In this document: piece by piece, positions 45,005 through 54,807 of the stretch
Position numbering within the stretch: position 1 is the stretch's first letter
How the letters are laid out: each line of letters starts with the position of its first letter
NCBI RefSeq assembly: GCF_002209565.1
Contig: NZ_NJIH01000012.1
Span: forward strand, 62,001-126,000
Direction of reading: 5' to 3'
Origin: Candidimonas nitroreducens
GTDB taxonomy: Bacteria > Pseudomonadota > Gammaproteobacteria > Burkholderiales > Burkholderiaceae_B
DNA length: 64,000 nucleotides
Translations under genes and position numbers: made by a program
The notes under the pieces: model-generated
The model's input: the letters and a program-made list of their open reading frames with translations, nothing else
The model's database searches: none
Told to the model about the DNA's origin: nothing

Positions 45005-46099
45005 CTATGCGGCCAGATTGCCGCCGGCCACAGCCGCGGACTCGAGCGCCTGCCGGCGGGAGACGACCGCCGCCGCCAGCCGATCCAGCACCTGCACCGA
45101 CGCATCCCAATCGATGCAGCCGTCGGTGATGCTCTGGCCATACACCAGCGGCCGGCCCGGCACCAGATCCTGGCGTCCGCCAAGCAAATGGCTTTCCACC
45201 ATGACGCCGAAGATCCGCTCTTCGCCCTGCTCGATCTGGTGGGCGATGTCCTGCACGACTTCGGGCTGCTTGCGGTAGTCTTTGCTGCTGTTGGCGTGGC
45301 TGGCGTCGATCATCAGCCGCGGCCGCATCGAAGATTTGACCAGGAACTGGCAGGCCTGCTCGACACTGGCGGCATCGAAGTTCGGCGCCTTGCCGCCGCG
45401 CAGGATGATATGGCAGTCTTCGTTGCCCAGGGTGGACACGATGGCCGAGTGCCCGCCCTTGGTAACCGACAGAAAATGGTGCGGCTGCGAAGCAGCCTTG
45501 ATCGCGTCGACCGCGATCTTGACGTTGCCGTCGGTGCCGTTCTTGAAGCCCACCGGGCACGACAGCCCCGAAGCCAGCTCGCGGTGCACCTGGCTTTCGG
45601 TGGTGCGCGCGCCGATGGCGCCCCAGGACACCAGGTCGGCGATGTACTGCGGCGTGATCATATCCAGGAATTCACAGCCGGCCGGCAGGCCCAGGCCGTT
45701 GATGCCGAGCAGCACCTCGCGGGCCGTGCGCAAGCCCTGGTTGATGTTGAAGCTGCCGTCGAGCATGGGGTCGTTGATCAGACCCTTCCAGCCCACCGTC
45801 GTACGCGGCTTCTCGAAGTAGACACGCATGATGATTTCCAGCTCGCCCTTGTGGCGCTCGCGCTCTGCGCTCAGGCGCTTGGCATATTCCAGCGCGGCGT
45901 CGGGATTATGGATGGAGCACGGCCCGATAATCACCACCAGCCGGTCATCGGCGCCGTGCAGCACATTGTGCACGGCGCGCCGGGTTCGATAGACCGTGTC
46001 GGAGATTTGCGTGGTGCACGCGAATTCGCGCATGACGTGAGCCGGAGGGCTCAGTTCCTTGATTTCGCGGATACGTAAATCGTCGGTATTGTGTAACAC
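45005..46099 (-). CDS. aroG: 3-deoxy-7-phosphoheptulonate (DAHP) synthase, class I
   Basis: 364 residues, the E. coli AroF/AroG/AroH type. VIIGPCSIHNPDAALEYAKRL, MRVYFEKPRTTVGWKGLINDP, LDMITPQYIADLVSWGAIGARTTESQVHRELASGLSCPVGFKNGTDG and the metal-binding MIDASHANSSKD region are complete. Condenses PEP and erythrose-4-phosphate in the first step of the shikimate pathway. Preceded by a Phe-rich leader ORF and an attenuator terminator, so expression probably rises when charged tRNA-Phe is scarce. Confidence 0.97.
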   Translation of the reverse strand: MLHNTDDLRIREIKELSPPAHVMREFACTTQISDTVYRTRRAVHNVLHGADDRLVVIIGPCSIHNPDAALEYAKRLSAERERHKGELEIIMRVYFEKPRTTVGWKGLINDPMLDGSFNINQGLRTAREVLLGINGLGLPAGCEFLDMITPQYIADLVSWGAIGARTTESQVHRELASGLSCPVGFKNGTDGNVKIAVDAIKAASQPHHFLSVTKGGHSAIVSTLGNEDCHIILRGGKAPNFDAASVEQACQFLVKSSMRPRLMIDASHANSSKDYRKQPEVVQDIAHQIEQGEERIFGVMVESHLLGGRQDLVPGRPLVYGQSITDGCIDWDASVQVLDRLAAAVVSRRQALESAAVAGGNLAA

Positions 46100-46223
46100 G
46101 GCTGGACTCCAAGGTTAATGGCCATACCGTCTGTGTGGCGTCACACTGGCGGTTCGCTTTCAGGCCGCTATTCAGGCTGCTTTTCAAGCTGCTTTGCAAG
46201 CATTTGCCGGGCACGGCGGCATT

Positions 46224-46256
46224 AAAAAAGCCGCCTAGCGAAGCTGGCGGCTTTTT
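46224..46256 (-). terminator. Attenuator terminator upstream of aroG
   Basis: On the minus strand: AGCCGCCAGC, loop TTC, GCTAGGCGGCT with one bulged A, then TTTTTTA. It lies 17 bases after the leader ORF stop and about 125 bases before the aroG start, as an attenuator should. Confidence 0.88.
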
Positions 46257-46307
46257 CGGGGAATTCGGTTTTTTTACCGGGTACGACGCTTCCCTTCCTC
46301 CACCAGC
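46243..46307 (-). promoter_or_regulatory. Predicted antiterminator pairing (2:3)
   Basis: GCUGGUGG in the late leader ORF (46307-46300) is complementary over eight bases, one G-U pair, to CCGCCAGC (46250-46243), the 5' arm of the terminator stem. Pairing would prevent the terminator, the usual ribosome-stalling logic. Confidence 0.65.
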
Positions 46308-46357
46308 GGTTTCGGAAAAGCAAAATAAAAGAAGAAAAACTGGGTAGCGCGGTACAT
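46274..46357 (-). CDS. Phe-rich leader peptide of aroG (attenuator)
   Basis: A 27-codon ORF: MYRATQFFFFYFAFP then KPLVEEGKRRTR and stop. Six of residues 7-14 are Phe and one is Tyr, similar in character to the E. coli pheL leader. AGGA lies about ten bases before the ATG. Too short and too biased to be a normal protein; position before the terminator makes a regulatory leader the best reading. The ribosome would stall on Phe codons when Phe-tRNA is limiting. Confidence 0.85.
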   Translation of the reverse strand: MYRATQFFFFYFAFPKPLVEEGKRRTR

Positions 46358-46366
46358 GGTTTTCAA

Positions 46367-46395
46367 ATCCTAGCACAGTCACGGGCGCCTGCCAA
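46367..46395 (-). promoter_or_regulatory. Candidate promoter for the aroG leader
   Basis: TTGGCA (46395-46390), 17 bases, TAGGAT (46372-46367) preceded by TGC (extended -10). If correct, transcription begins close to 46360, only a few bases before the leader ATG (46357), making the leader nearly leaderless; the AGGA used as ribosome site would then lie in the -10. A promoter further upstream is therefore also possible. Confidence 0.4.
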
Positions 46396-46492
46396 ACGCT
46401 GCGGCCATCGGTACGCGGCGAACGTGGCGCCAAGACGACACTATTACTGGCCTCGCGTTACTGGCCTACTGGCCTACTGGCCTCGCGCCAAG

Positions 46493-46543
46493 CCTGGCCT
46501 GGCCTGGCCTCGCCCAGCCCGGGCCAGGCCAGGCCAGGCCAGG
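46493..46543. repeat. Perfect 18-base inverted repeat made of GGCCT units
   Basis: CCTGGCCTGGCCTGGCCT (46493-46510) and its exact reverse complement (46526-46543) around 15 bases. It follows the tldD stop and precedes the aroG promoter, with ACTGGCCT repeats on its left (46456-46480). A very stable hairpin that may stop tldD transcripts, although no T-run follows. Confidence 0.85.
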
Positions 46544-46588
46544 CGCCGGTTTGCCAGCCAGTGCAGCCGCCTTGCCGTGCAGCGGGGC

Positions 46589-48076
46589 CTAGGCTTGCGC
46601 CGTGCCGCCCACCGTCAGGCCGTCCATGCGCACCGTCGGCATGCCCACGCCGACCGGCACGCTCTGCCCTTCCTTGCCGCAGGTGCCGACGCCCGAATCC
46701 AGCTGCAGATCATTGCCGATCATGCTGACGCGGTTCATGGCGTCGGGGCCGTTGCCGATAAGCGTGGCGCCCTTGACCGGATAGGTGATCTTGCCATTTT
46801 CGATCATGTAGGCTTCGGACGCGGAAAAGACGAACTTGCCGCTGGTGATGTCCACCTGGCCGCCGCCGAAATTGACCGCGTACAGGCCCTTCTTGACCGA
46901 GGCGACGATGCCCGCGGGGTCTTCCTTGCCCGCCAGCATGTAGGTATTGGTCATGCGCGGCATGGGCAGGTGCGCGAAGGATTCGCGCCGGCCGTTGCCG
47001 GTGACCGCGGTCTTCATCAGGCGCGCGTTGGTCGAGTCTTGCATGTAGCCGCGCAGCACGCCGTCTTCGATGAGCACGTTGCGCTGGGTCGGATTGCCCT
47101 CGTCGTCGATGTTCAGCGAGCCGCGGCGATCGGCCAGGGTGCCGTCGTCGATGACGGTTACGCCCTTGGAGGCGACGCGCTGCCCGATGCGTCCGGCGAA
47201 TACGCTCGAGCCCTTGCGGTTGAAGTCGCCTTCCAGCCCGTGCCCCACCGCCTCGTGCAGCAAAATGCCGGGCCAGCCCGAGCCCAGCACCACGGTCATT
47301 TCGCCGGCCGGCGCCGGCCGGGCCTGGAGGTTGATCGAGGCCTCGTGCACCGCGTGCTTTACATAAGAGCGCAGTATGTCGTCGGTGAAGTAGGCCAGCC
47401 CTACCCGGCCGCCGCCGCCGCCGTGGCCCATTTCGCGGCGCCCGCCGTGCTCGGCGATTACGGTAAGGGACAGGCGCACCAGCGGCCGCACGTCGGCCAT
47501 CAGGCGGCCGTCGCTGCCGGCCACCAGGATCACGTCGTATTCGGCGCCCAGGCCGGCCATGACCTGGATGATGCGCGGGTCGGCCTTGCGCGCCATGGCC
47601 TCGACGCGTTCCAGCAGGGCCACCTTGTCGGGCGCCGGCAGTGTGTTCAAGGGGTCTATGGGCGCATACAGGCCATGCCCGGCCGGCGGCTGCGCCGCCG
47701 TAACCTTGCGCCGCCCGCTGCCCTGGCGGCCGATGCTGCGCACCGTGCGCGCCGCCGACAGCAGCGCGTCGGCCGACAGCACGTCGGAATACGCGAAGGC
47801 CGTTTTCTCGCCGCTGACCGCACGCACCCCGACGCCCTGGCCGATGGAGAAGCTGCCGGTCTTGACCATGCCTTCTTCGAGGCTCCAGCCCTCGCTGCGG
47901 GTGTACTGGAAGTACAGGTCGGCATAATCGACCGAATGGGTGCAGATTTCACCCAGGGCGCGGGCCATGTCGGATTCGGACAGGCCCCAGGGCTCGAGCA
48001 GGACGGAACGTGCGGTGGCCAGGGCCTGGATGGCGGGATCGGTAGGTTTCATGATGCGGCTTGCGGGTTTTGCCAT
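46589..48076 (-). CDS. tldD: Metalloprotease TldD
   Basis: 495 residues. The metal site HEAVGHGLEGD (HExxxH, about 273-283) and C-terminal TldD features (GTCGKEGQSVPVGVGMPTVRMDGLTVGG) are intact. With PmbA/TldE it degrades peptides in the cytoplasm and matures small modified peptides. The start could be ATG 48076 or 48052; it lies directly after the nitrilase stop, so the two are likely co-transcribed. Confidence 0.95.
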   Translation of the reverse strand: MAKPASRIMKPTDPAIQALATARSVLLEPWGLSESDMARALGEICTHSVDYADLYFQYTRSEGWSLEEGMVKTGSFSIGQGVGVRAVSGEKTAFAYSDVLSADALLSAARTVRSIGRQGSGRRKVTAAQPPAGHGLYAPIDPLNTLPAPDKVALLERVEAMARKADPRIIQVMAGLGAEYDVILVAGSDGRLMADVRPLVRLSLTVIAEHGGRREMGHGGGGGRVGLAYFTDDILRSYVKHAVHEASINLQARPAPAGEMTVVLGSGWPGILLHEAVGHGLEGDFNRKGSSVFAGRIGQRVASKGVTVIDDGTLADRRGSLNIDDEGNPTQRNVLIEDGVLRGYMQDSTNARLMKTAVTGNGRRESFAHLPMPRMTNTYMLAGKEDPAGIVASVKKGLYAVNFGGGQVDITSGKFVFSASEAYMIENGKITYPVKGATLIGNGPDAMNRVSMIGNDLQLDSGVGTCGKEGQSVPVGVGMPTVRMDGLTVGGTAQA

Positions 48077-48079
48077 ATG

Positions 48080-48895
48080 TCACATGGTGCGGTGTTTCAG
48101 GGCGGGTAGCGAGGCGCGTACTTCGGCCAGGCGCTGCTGGTCGATGACGCCGGCGGCCACGCCCGGGCCTTCGGGGCACTCGTCGATAATCTCGCCCCAT
48201 GGATCTATTAGAACAGAATGGCCCCAGGTGCGCCGCCCATTTTCGTGCTTGCCGCCCTGGGCCGGGGCCAGCACGTAGCACTGGTTCTCGATGGCCCGGG
48301 CCTTGAGCAGGATTTCCCAGTGCGCCGAGCCGGTGGTGTAGGTAAAGGCCGCGGGCACCAGTATCAGGCTCAGTTCCCCCATTGCCCGATACAGTTCGGG
48401 AAAGCGCAGGTCGTAGCAGATCGACAGCCCCACTTTGCCGCAAGGAGCGTCGAAAGACTGGGGCGTATTCGAGCCGGGGCGGATGGACACCGACTCGTCA
48501 TAGGACTCTTCGCCCTTGCGGAAGCCGAACAGGTGGATCTTGTCGTAGCGCGCCACGCACTCGCCGTCGGGGCCGTAGACCAGGCTGGTGTTGTAGATGC
48601 GATCCGCGTCGGGGCTGGCCAGCGGCAGCGTGCCCCCCACCAGCCAGACGCGGTGGCGTTCGGCCTGCTGGCGCAGGAAATCCTGGATCGGGCCCTGCCC
48701 CGGCTGTTCCTTCATTTGCACCTTGTCGGTATCGCGCCGCCCCATCAGGCAGAAATATTCGGGCAGGGCAATCAGTTCCGCACCCTGGCCTGCGGCACGC
48801 TCGATCAGGCCGGCGGCCTGGTCGCGATTGCTGGGCCAATCGGCGGCCGATACGGTTTGGACGGCTGCCACGCGAAACTCAGGTTTGATCGTCAT
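48080..48895 (-). CDS. Carbon-nitrogen hydrolase (Nit1-like, deaminated glutathione amidase type)
   Basis: 271 residues. The nitrilase triad is visible as Glu46 (ALPEYF), Lys119 (RYDKIHLFGF) and Cys160 (LSICYDLRFPELYR). Very like bacterial NIT proteins upstream of tldD, which repair deaminated glutathione. In many relatives a large yhdP-like gene stands before it; here only non-coding DNA is seen. Confidence 0.92.
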   Translation of the reverse strand: MTIKPEFRVAAVQTVSAADWPSNRDQAAGLIERAAGQGAELIALPEYFCLMGRRDTDKVQMKEQPGQGPIQDFLRQQAERHRVWLVGGTLPLASPDADRIYNTSLVYGPDGECVARYDKIHLFGFRKGEESYDESVSIRPGSNTPQSFDAPCGKVGLSICYDLRFPELYRAMGELSLILVPAAFTYTTGSAHWEILLKARAIENQCYVLAPAQGGKHENGRRTWGHSVLIDPWGEIIDECPEGPGVAAGVIDQQRLAEVRASLPALKHRTM

Positions 48896-49453
48896 GTTGC
48901 ACTCGTGTTAGTAGAAGGCGGAGCCGGCCCATCGCGGCACGACCCCATCATTGACTATTTGGGGCCGAGAATACAAGTTTACAAGTATGTGCACGGCCTG
49001 CAAGACAGCGGCCTGCAAGACAGCCGTGTTTTTCATGTTTCGCAAAACCCGCGTTGCATCGCGCCCGCCATATGCCCGCCCGCAGGCGGGCCCCAAACTG
49101 CGCAGCCGCCTATTACTCGCATTACCTTATTCTGTAACACACAAATAGAAAATAAAAAATAATCCTTAAAGCGGGCGGAAAATCATTCAGTTAATGCTAA
49201 CATTTGGGGCATGAATAAGAGTTCGGCGCCAGTGGGGGGTTTATGCGCACGAATCCATTATCCATTTTCAAACTTAGCGGCGCTACTCGCGCAACTCCCA
49301 GAGTTTCCCAGATGAACCGGCAGCCGCAGGCCTTGCATATCATTGCCCCCGATATTCAATGCATGGCTTGCGTATGGCGGCGAAACCATGGAAACCAGGG
49401 GTAAAGCTATTTTTTTCAACGACATCAACTGATTCTTCACACAGGAATACAGC
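48896..49453. other. AT-rich intergenic region upstream of hns
   Basis: No supported gene. It holds a 15-base direct repeat CGGCCTGCAAGACAG (48994-49008 and 49009-49023) and an AT-rich block at about 49126-49205. A 53-codon ORF (49243-49404) with GGGGG before its ATG has no recognisable product. The region probably contains the hns promoter and H-NS autoregulation sites. Confidence 0.6.
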
Positions 49454-49819
49454 ATGCCACGTGACTCATACGCCACCCTCAAGTCGAAAATCGAAAAAGA
49501 AATCGTCAAGCTGCAGAAAAAGGCTCACGATCTACGTGTGAAGCGCCGCGCCCCGGTAATCGAGTCGATTATCCGTTCCATGCACGAGTACGATATTTCT
49601 CCGCAAGAAATCATCGACGCATTCGGCCGCAAGAAAGCCGGCAAAACCGCCAAGACGGGCACCAGGGCCGGCGCCAAGCCCGCCGCCAAGAAGGTCGTGC
49701 AAATCAAGTATCGCCATCCCGACACGGGCGAGACCTGGACGGGCCGCGGCAAATCGCCGCGCTGGATACTGGCCGCCGAAGCCGAAGGCCGCAAGCGCGA
49801 CGAATTCCTGGTCGAATAA
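49454..49819 (+). CDS. H-NS family nucleoid protein
   Basis: 121 residues. N-terminal coiled-coil SYATLKSKIEKEIVKLQKKAHDLRVKRRAPVIES, Lys/Ala-rich linker (about 60-83), and C-terminal DNA-binding YRHPDTGETWTGRGKSPRWI with the short AT-hook-like core. Binds AT-rich DNA and silences acquired genes. Its AT-rich upstream stretch suggests self-control. Confidence 0.94.
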   Translation: MPRDSYATLKSKIEKEIVKLQKKAHDLRVKRRAPVIESIIRSMHEYDISPQEIIDAFGRKKAGKTAKTGTRAGAKPAAKKVVQIKYRHPDTGETWTGRGKSPRWILAAEAEGRKRDEFLVE

Positions 49820-49830
49820 GCAGAAGGCCA

Positions 49831-49861
49831 CGTCCCCTGCCGCTGCGCCAGCGCGGGGACG
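49831..49861. terminator. Hairpin after hns
   Basis: CGTCCCC (49831-49837) and GGGGACG (49855-49861) enclose an inner CGCTG/CAGCG stem. Between the convergent hns and lipoprotein genes; a second GC stem follows at 49882-49903. T-runs are missing, so the assignment is tentative. Confidence 0.45.
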
Positions 49862-49920
49862 CAAAACCGGCGCAGTTCTTTTGCGCGCCCCTCGGGGCGC
49901 GCAGCGCTGGCAAGTGCGCG

Positions 49921-50571
49921 TCAGTAATTGTCCATCGGGTAATTGATATCGCGCACTTGCCCATTATTGCCGGGAAAGCCGTCGAATACCGCTCGGGCCA
50001 AGTATGGCATGAGCATCTGCAGGTCGTTTCCGCCGCTGACGCTGACCGCGCTGCTGCGGTAAACCTCGGCGTCATGGTTGCTCTTGTCCTTAATGGTAAC
50101 CGTCAGCGTATTACGGTAAGCCGGCACCGGCACGTCGACCACCGCCGCCCCGCCATAATATCCCGGCCCCCACGGCCCATAATAACCGCCCCAGTAACCG
50201 CCCCAGCCAGGGCCGGAATAATAATACGGAGCGGGTGCAAAACGCTGCACCCAGGCCTGCATCGGGGCGCTCGAATATGTGAATCCCACATCGAAACGCG
50301 CGCTCGAGGTATGCGATTCCACCAGGCCCGTAGGCCCTATGGCGGCACGCAGCATATCGGCAAACGACTGGTACTGCAGATTATTTCTTTGCGCCGCGTC
50401 GGGCACGATGCGATAGGTCTGGCCCTGCACATTTCCGGGCCAGCGCTGATATGAAGTCACACGCGCGGAAATAGTGGACACGCAGCCGCTGAGCAGCAGC
50501 GCGGCCAGCACCAAAGCCGCGCGCGGCGCCCCTGATCTCAGCGCCCTGATGGGTTCCAGTATTTTCAACAT
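49921..50571 (-). CDS. DUF4136 lipoprotein
   Basis: 216 residues. Lipobox LLLSGC with Cys30 at the end of a hydrophobic N-terminus. The body contains a Tyr/Gly/Trp-rich stretch (YYYSGPGWGGYWGGYY) and TVTIKDKSNHDAEVYRSSAV, as in DUF4136 lipoproteins. Outer-membrane location expected; role unknown. Confidence 0.83.
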   Translation of the reverse strand: MLKILEPIRALRSGAPRAALVLAALLLSGCVSTISARVTSYQRWPGNVQGQTYRIVPDAAQRNNLQYQSFADMLRAAIGPTGLVESHTSSARFDVGFTYSSAPMQAWVQRFAPAPYYYSGPGWGGYWGGYYGPWGPGYYGGAAVVDVPVPAYRNTLTVTIKDKSNHDAEVYRSSAVSVSGGNDLQMLMPYLARAVFDGFPGNNGQVRDINYPMDNY

Positions 50572-50914
50572 AATGTTACCTCTGTGCTCTTTGTGCTTAC
50601 AGCTATGGGCCGGCCGCCTGCCGCGTCCGCGGCCCTGGCGAATATTCCTGGAATACCGGCAGCCGCGCCGCCTCGCGGGCGCCGCACGGCCACGCTTGCG
50701 CGGCTCGCGGGCACGAGCCCCGTAGTCCTGAGACAGCTCGTAAGCGGAAAAGGTTGCATTGCCGTGAGCCGGCTGCCACTACAATAGCAGCAATATTCAA
50801 ACTACGGCCGGCGCACCCCGAGCCCACCCAGAGGGCGGGCAGCCTGTTACGCAAAAACGCTATGCGCCGGCCATTTCCATAGATCATAGATTATCGCCAC
50901 TGGCAGATTCCCGC
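50572..50914. other. Divergent region lipoprotein / pepN
   Basis: No gene. TACAAT (50780-50785) is a possible pepN -10 element. A 10-base inverted repeat GGCCGGCGCA/TGCGCCGGCC (50806-50815 and 50863-50872) lies between it and the pepN start and would form a 5' leader hairpin. Confidence 0.5.
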
Positions 50915-53614
50915 ATGCGATCCGATATTCCCACCACGATTTCCCGGCTGGACTACCAGCCCTACCCTTATCTGCTGCCGAACGTAGAACTGGAGTTCGA
51001 TCTGGACGCCGCAGCCACCAAAGTCAGCGCGCGCTTGCACTTCCAGCGCAAGCCCGATGCCGCAGCCGACCTGCCGCTGGTACTGGACGGCTCCGAGCTC
51101 GAGCTGGTGTCGGTGGCCATCGACGGCCAGGCGCTGCGCGCCGATCAATATGAACTAAGCGGCGAAACCCTGCGCCTGTTCCCGCGCTCGGCGGCTTTTG
51201 TGGTCGAAATCACCAGTCTCTGCAAGCCGGCCGAAAATTCCTCGCTCATGGGGCTGTACGTATCGGGCGCCAGCCTGTTCACGCAGTGCGAGGCGGAAGG
51301 CTTTCGCCGCATCACCTGGTTTCCGGACCGCCCCGACGTCATGTCGCGCTACCGGGTCACGCTGCGCGCCGACAAAAGCCGCTATCCGCTGCTGCTGTCC
51401 AACGGCAATCTGCTGCAAAGCCGTGATCTGGACGACGGCCGCCACGAGGCCGTCTGGGAAGACCCGCATCCCAAGCCCTGCTACCTGTTCGCCCTGGTGG
51501 CCGGCGGCTTCGCCTGCCGCGAACAAACGATACGCACCCGCAGCGGCCGCGAGGCCCTGCTGCAGGTCTACAGCGACCCGGAATCGCGCGACAAGACCGA
51601 ATGGGCGCTGGAATCGCTGGCCCGCGCGGTGCGCTGGGACGAACAGCGCTTCGGCCTGGAACTCGACCTGGATCGCTTCATGGTCGTGGCGGCGCGCGAC
51701 TTCAATATGGGCGCCATGGAAAACAAGGGCCTGAACATCTTCAATTCGGCCTATGTGCTGGCGGACGCCGAAAGCGCCACCGACGCCAGCTTCCGGGCCA
51801 TCGAGGCGGTGATCGGGCACGAATACTTCCATAACTGGACCGGCAACCGGGTCACCTGCCGCGACTGGTTCCAGCTGTCCCTGAAAGAAGGCCTGACGGT
51901 CTTCCGCGACCAGGAATTCTCGGCCGACATGCTGGCGGCCGACCTGCCCGAGGCCGAGGCCCGCAGCGCGCGCGCCGTCAAGCGTATCGACGATGTCACT
52001 ACACTGCGCATCGCCCAGTTTCCCGAGGACGCCGGCCCGATGGCGCACCCGATACGCCCCGAAAGCTACCAGGAAATCGGCAACTTCTATACCGCAACCG
52101 TGTACGAGAAAGGCGCCGAGGTCATACGCATGCAGCACACGCTGCTGGGCGAGGCGGGCTTCCGTGCCGGGCTCGAAGAATATTTCCGCCGCCACGACGG
52201 CTCGGCCGTCACCTGCGACGATTTCGTCGCGGCCATGGAATCGGTCTACGCACGCCAGCATCCCGGCAAGAATTTCGAGGTGTTCCGCCGCTGGTATTCC
52301 CAGGCCGGCACGCCGCGCGTCCAGGTCAAGATGGACTACGACCAGGCGCTGGGCCGCTGCACGATTACGCTGAGCCAGCACTGCGAGCCCGCCGGCATCG
52401 AGAAGCTGCAGGTGCCGCCGGCCGCCAAGCCGCCGCTGCACATCCCGTTCGCCCTCGGCCTGCTGGGCCGCGAGGGGCAGGCCCTAAGCCTGCAGCACGA
52501 AGGCCAGGCGCGCGACACGGTGCTGCTCGACCTTACCGCCGCCAGCCAAAGCTGGAGCTTCGACGGCATCCCCGAACGCCCCGTGCCGTCGCTGCTGCGC
52601 AATTTCTCGGCGCCCGTCATCGTCGAATACCCGTACAGCGACGCCGAACTGACGCTGCTGGCCGGGCACGACACCGACCCCTTTGCCCGTTGGGAAGCCG
52701 GCCAGGAGCTGGCCATGCGCCAGTTGCTGGCGCTGGTGGCAGCGATCCAGGCCGGCCAGCCGCCGCGGGTCGACCCCGGTTTCGTGCAGGTCTGGCACGC
52801 GCTGCTCGACGACAAGACGCTTTCGCCCGCCTACCAGGCGCGCGCCCTGACACTGCCGGCGGAAAAAATCCTGCTCGAGCGCACCTCGCCCATGGATCCG
52901 CAGGCCGTGGCGCACGCACGCGCCGAACTGCGCGGCGTACTGGGCGCGGAACTGGGCTCGTCGTGGCTACGCATCTACCAAGAGTGCGCCGACGAACCGC
53001 AGGAATACCACCCGGACGCCCTGCAGGCCGGGCGGCGCGCGCTGCAAAACCTGGCACTCAGCTACCTGATGGCCGGCGCCCACCCGCAGGCGCCCAAACT
53101 GGCGCTCGACCAGTACTACGAGGCCGCCAACATGACCGACCGCATGGGCGGCCTGTCGGCTCTGGTCAATTTTTCGGATACGCCCGCCGCCACGCAGGCA
53201 CTGGGCCATTTCTACGAACAGTGGCAGCAAGACCCGCTGGTGGTGGATCGCTGGTTCACCTTGCAGGCCACCGCCCCCACCACCAGCGTGGAAGCCGTGC
53301 GCGCCCTGATGCTGCACCCCGCATTCACCCTGCGCAACCCGAACCGCGCCCGCTCGCTGATCTTCCAGTTCTGCATGAACAATCTGCAAGGCGCCCATAC
53401 GCCCGAAGGCTATCAGTTCTGGGCCGAACAGGTGGTGGCGCTGGATCGCATCAACCCCGAAATCGCCGCCCGGCTGGCGCGCGCCTTCGACAACTGGGCA
53501 CGCTACGTACCGGCCAATCGCGACGCCATCCGCCAGGCGCTGGAAACCATACAGTCGCACAGCCCGCTGTCGCGCAACGTGTCCGAAATCATTACCAAAG
53601 CCCTGAAGATCTGA
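50915..53614 (+). CDS. pepN: Aminopeptidase N
   Basis: 899 residues, M1 family. Exopeptidase motif [11 protein letters not shown] (about 266), zinc site HEYFHNW with His302, His306 and Glu325 (SLKEGLTV), followed by the Ig-like and helical C-domains. Cytoplasmic broad-range aminopeptidase. The fbp gene starts 13 bases after it, so a common transcript is likely. Confidence 0.97.
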   Translation: MRSDIPTTISRLDYQPYPYLLPNVELEFDLDAAATKVSARLHFQRKPDAAADLPLVLDGSELELVSVAIDGQALRADQYELSGETLRLFPRSAAFVVEITSLCKPAENSSLMGLYVSGASLFTQCEAEGFRRITWFPDRPDVMSRYRVTLRADKSRYPLLLSNGNLLQSRDLDDGRHEAVWEDPHPKPCYLFALVAGGFACREQTIRTRSGREALLQVYSDPESRDKTEWALESLARAVRWDEQRFGLELDLDRFMVVAARDFNMGAMENKGLNIFNSAYVLADAESATDASFRAIEAVIGHEYFHNWTGNRVTCRDWFQLSLKEGLTVFRDQEFSADMLAADLPEAEARSARAVKRIDDVTTLRIAQFPEDAGPMAHPIRPESYQEIGNFYTATVYEKGAEVIRMQHTLLGEAGFRAGLEEYFRRHDGSAVTCDDFVAAMESVYARQHPGKNFEVFRRWYSQAGTPRVQVKMDYDQALGRCTITLSQHCEPAGIEKLQVPPAAKPPLHIPFALGLLGREGQALSLQHEGQARDTVLLDLTAASQSWSFDGIPERPVPSLLRNFSAPVIVEYPYSDAELTLLAGHDTDPFARWEAGQELAMRQLLALVAAIQAGQPPRVDPGFVQVWHALLDDKTLSPAYQARALTLPAEKILLERTSPMDPQAVAHARAELRGVLGAELGSSWLRIYQECADEPQEYHPDALQAGRRALQNLALSYLMAGAHPQAPKLALDQYYEAANMTDRMGGLSALVNFSDTPAATQALGHFYEQWQQDPLVVDRWFTLQATAPTTSVEAVRALMLHPAFTLRNPNRARSLIFQFCMNNLQGAHTPEGYQFWAEQVVALDRINPEIAARLARAFDNWARYVPANRDAIRQALETIQSHSPLSRNVSEIITKALKI

Positions 53615-53627
53615 CCGGGAGCCCCAC

Positions 53628-54644
53628 TTGAAACGCAAGACTACCCTTACTCAATACCTCGTCGAACAGCAGCGCAAGAAACAGGCCGTGTCGGCCGAGG
53701 TACGGCTGCTCATCGAAACCGTGGCGCGGGCCTGCAAGGCCATCGGCCACGCCGTGGGCAAGGGAGCCCTGGGCGGCGTCCTGGGCAGCCTGGAAACCGA
53801 AAACGTGCAGGGCGAAGTACAGAAAAAGCTGGACGTGCTGTCCAATGAAATTTTGCTGGAAGCCAATGAATGGGGTGGCCACCTCGCGGCCATGGCGTCC
53901 GAAGAAATGGAGACCATCTACCACATCCCCAACCGCTATCCCAAGGGCGAATACCTGCTGCTGTTCGATCCGCTGGACGGCTCGTCCAATATCGACGTCA
54001 ATGTGTCGATCGGCACCATCTTCTCGGTGCTGCGCGCGCCGCACCATTCCTCGGGCCGTGCCGTGGACGAGCAGGACTTCCTGCAGGCCGGCAAAGAGCA
54101 GGTCGCGGCCGGCTATGCGGTCTACGGCCCGCAAAGCATGCTGGTGCTGACGGTAGGCGCGGGCGTGGTGGGCTTCACGCTGGATCGCGAAATGGGCTCG
54201 TGGGTGCTTACCCACGACAACATCACCATTCCCGAGCAAACCAGTGAATTCGCCATCAATATGTCGAACATGCGCCACTGGGAAACCCCCGTGCGGCGCT
54301 ATATCGACGAGTGCCTGGCCGGCAAGACCGGCCCGCTCGGCAAAGACTACAACATGCGCTGGATCGCCTCGATGGTGGCCGACGTGCACCGCATCCTGAG
54401 CCGCGGCGGCATCTTCATGTACCCGCGCGATGCGCGCCCGTCGGGGCGCGCCGGCAAGCTGCGCATCATGTACGAGGCCAACCCCATGAGCTTCATCGTC
54501 GAACAGGCCGGCGGCGCAGCCACCGACGGCGCGCGGCGCATACTCGACATTCAGCCCGAAGCGCTGCACCAGCGGGTGGGCGTGGTGCTGGGTTCGCGCG
54601 CCGAGGTCGAGCGCGTGCAGCGCTACCACCAGGATCAGGCCTGA
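53628..54644 (+). CDS. fbp: Fructose-1,6-bisphosphatase class I
   Basis: 338 residues with TTG start at 53628 and GGGAGC seven bases upstream; the next ATG would remove conserved sequence. Metal and phosphate motifs [22 protein letters not shown] and [43 protein letters not shown] are intact. Gluconeogenic hydrolysis of fructose-1,6-bisphosphate. Confidence 0.95.
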   Translation: MKRKTTLTQYLVEQQRKKQAVSAEVRLLIETVARACKAIGHAVGKGALGGVLGSLETENVQGEVQKKLDVLSNEILLEANEWGGHLAAMASEEMETIYHIPNRYPKGEYLLLFDPLDGSSNIDVNVSIGTIFSVLRAPHHSSGRAVDEQDFLQAGKEQVAAGYAVYGPQSMLVLTVGAGVVGFTLDREMGSWVLTHDNITIPEQTSEFAINMSNMRHWETPVRRYIDECLAGKTGPLGKDYNMRWIASMVADVHRILSRGGIFMYPRDARPSGRAGKLRIMYEANPMSFIVEQAGGAATDGARRILDIQPEALHQRVGVVLGSRAEVERVQRYHQDQA

Positions 54645-54646
54645 AG

Positions 54647-54715
54647 AACCGGCGGCCGGCAATCGGGTAGCCCAGCGAACCGGCGACCGGCGATCGGGTA
54701 ACCCATCAGCCCAGC
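54647..54715. repeat. Two-copy imperfect direct repeat after fbp
   Basis: AACCGGCGGCCGGCAATCGGG... (54647-54677) and AACCGGCGACCGGCGATCGGG... (54678-54715) repeat, both ending in CCCAGCG. Found between convergent genes; function not seen. Confidence 0.6.
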
Positions 54716-54807
54716 GATCCGGCGGCCCGACCGCCCGGCGGGCGCCGCCGGGCCAGGCAGAATCGGGCGGAACCGAGGCAAGCCCGACCCAGCACGGCAC
54801 CGGACGA

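Noticed and set aside
46424-48109. 561-codon plus-strand frame opposite tldD
   Set aside because: tldD on the other strand has its full set of motifs; this frame has none.
49243-49404. 53-codon ORF upstream of hns with a G-rich ribosome site
   Set aside because: No family resemblance and low support; mentioned only in the intergenic note.
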